Below are positions 6,302-6,358 of a DNA stretch of 6,358 nucleotides, one piece after another. The DNA comes from Parvibaculum sp. Lineage in GTDB: Bacteria > Pseudomonadota > Alphaproteobacteria > Parvibaculales > Parvibaculaceae. Positions within the stretch are counted from its first letter, which is position 1. The number at the start of each line of letters is the position of its first letter. A program made the position numbers and the translations under genes. A model generated the notes under the pieces. That model made no database searches. It saw only the letters and a list, made by a program, of their open reading frames with translations, and had not been told where the DNA came from. The stretch lies in contig JACIYQ010000303.1 in NCBI GenBank assembly GCA_014359855.1, forward strand, positions 1 through 6,358, read 5' to 3'.

Positions 6302-6358
6302 TGGAAGCGGCCGCTATCGATCCCTTTGTTTTCCGGCTTGCGATCTTCGTGCTCGCGA
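6301..6358 (+). CDS. pntAB: NAD(P)+ transhydrogenase subunit alpha 2 (membrane), 5' part only
   Basis: Only 19 codons are in the window before the edge: MEAAAIDPFVFRLAIFVLA. The IDPFVFRLAIFVLA segment is typical of the N-terminus of PntAB, the small membrane subunit (about 100-140 aa) with the first helices of the proton channel (domain II). The hydrophobic run FVFRLAIFVLA is the start of the first transmembrane helix. The start codon shares its A with the stop of pntAA (TGATG), and the strong AAGGAGG site is 6 nt upstream. Identity rests on both this short N-terminus and its position after pntAA. pntB should follow outside the window. Confidence 0.85.
   Translation, partial: MEAAAIDPFVFRLAIFVLA

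Overview
This 6.36 kb window looks like ordinary chromosomal DNA of a high-GC alphaproteobacterium. The evidence is strong GC bias at third codon positions, a three-subunit (split) proton-translocating transhydrogenase with its NAD-binding subunit as a separate gene, and, just upstream of it, a tiny aa3-type cytochrome c oxidase subunit IV of the kind found in alphaproteobacteria. A Rhizobiales/Parvibaculum-like lineage is plausible but is only an impression. All genes are on the + strand. There is no sign of mobile elements, CRISPR arrays, tRNA/rRNA or foreign base composition.

Left block (49-4733): four closely packed genes, probably one transcript. They encode an M3-family oligoendopeptidase F-like zinc peptidase, an ABC1/AarF/UbiB-type atypical kinase, a PaaI-like hotdog thioesterase, and an alpha/beta-hydrolase. 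Genes 1/2 and 3/4 overlap by ATGA (4 bp), and genes 2 and 3 are 37 bp apart. The first 48 bases hold only the ribosome binding site and leader of the peptidase gene. The four products share no obvious single pathway; peptide turnover, isoprenoid/quinone-related ABC1 function and acyl-thioester/ester hydrolysis are all housekeeping-like.

Centre (4734-5167): a 155-bp gap carries a GC-rich hairpin without a U-tract and then a good sigma70-type promoter with an extended -10. A 47-residue membrane protein gene (4889-5032), the cytochrome oxidase subunit IV, follows. A second gap of 135 bp contains a conspicuously AT-rich 17-bp palindrome that resembles the Irr/ICE iron-regulatory box, then a GC-rich leader before the transhydrogenase.

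Right block (5168-end): pntAA (complete), with pntAB starting on the last base of its stop codon (TGATG) and cut by the window edge. pntB is expected further downstream. Functionally this side joins respiration (aa3 oxidase) with proton-motive-force-driven NADPH formation.

I found no convincing new system. The points most worth checking are the palindrome ahead of pntAA, the variant KxGQ and DFG motifs in the ABC1 kinase, and the coxIV-pnt linkage.
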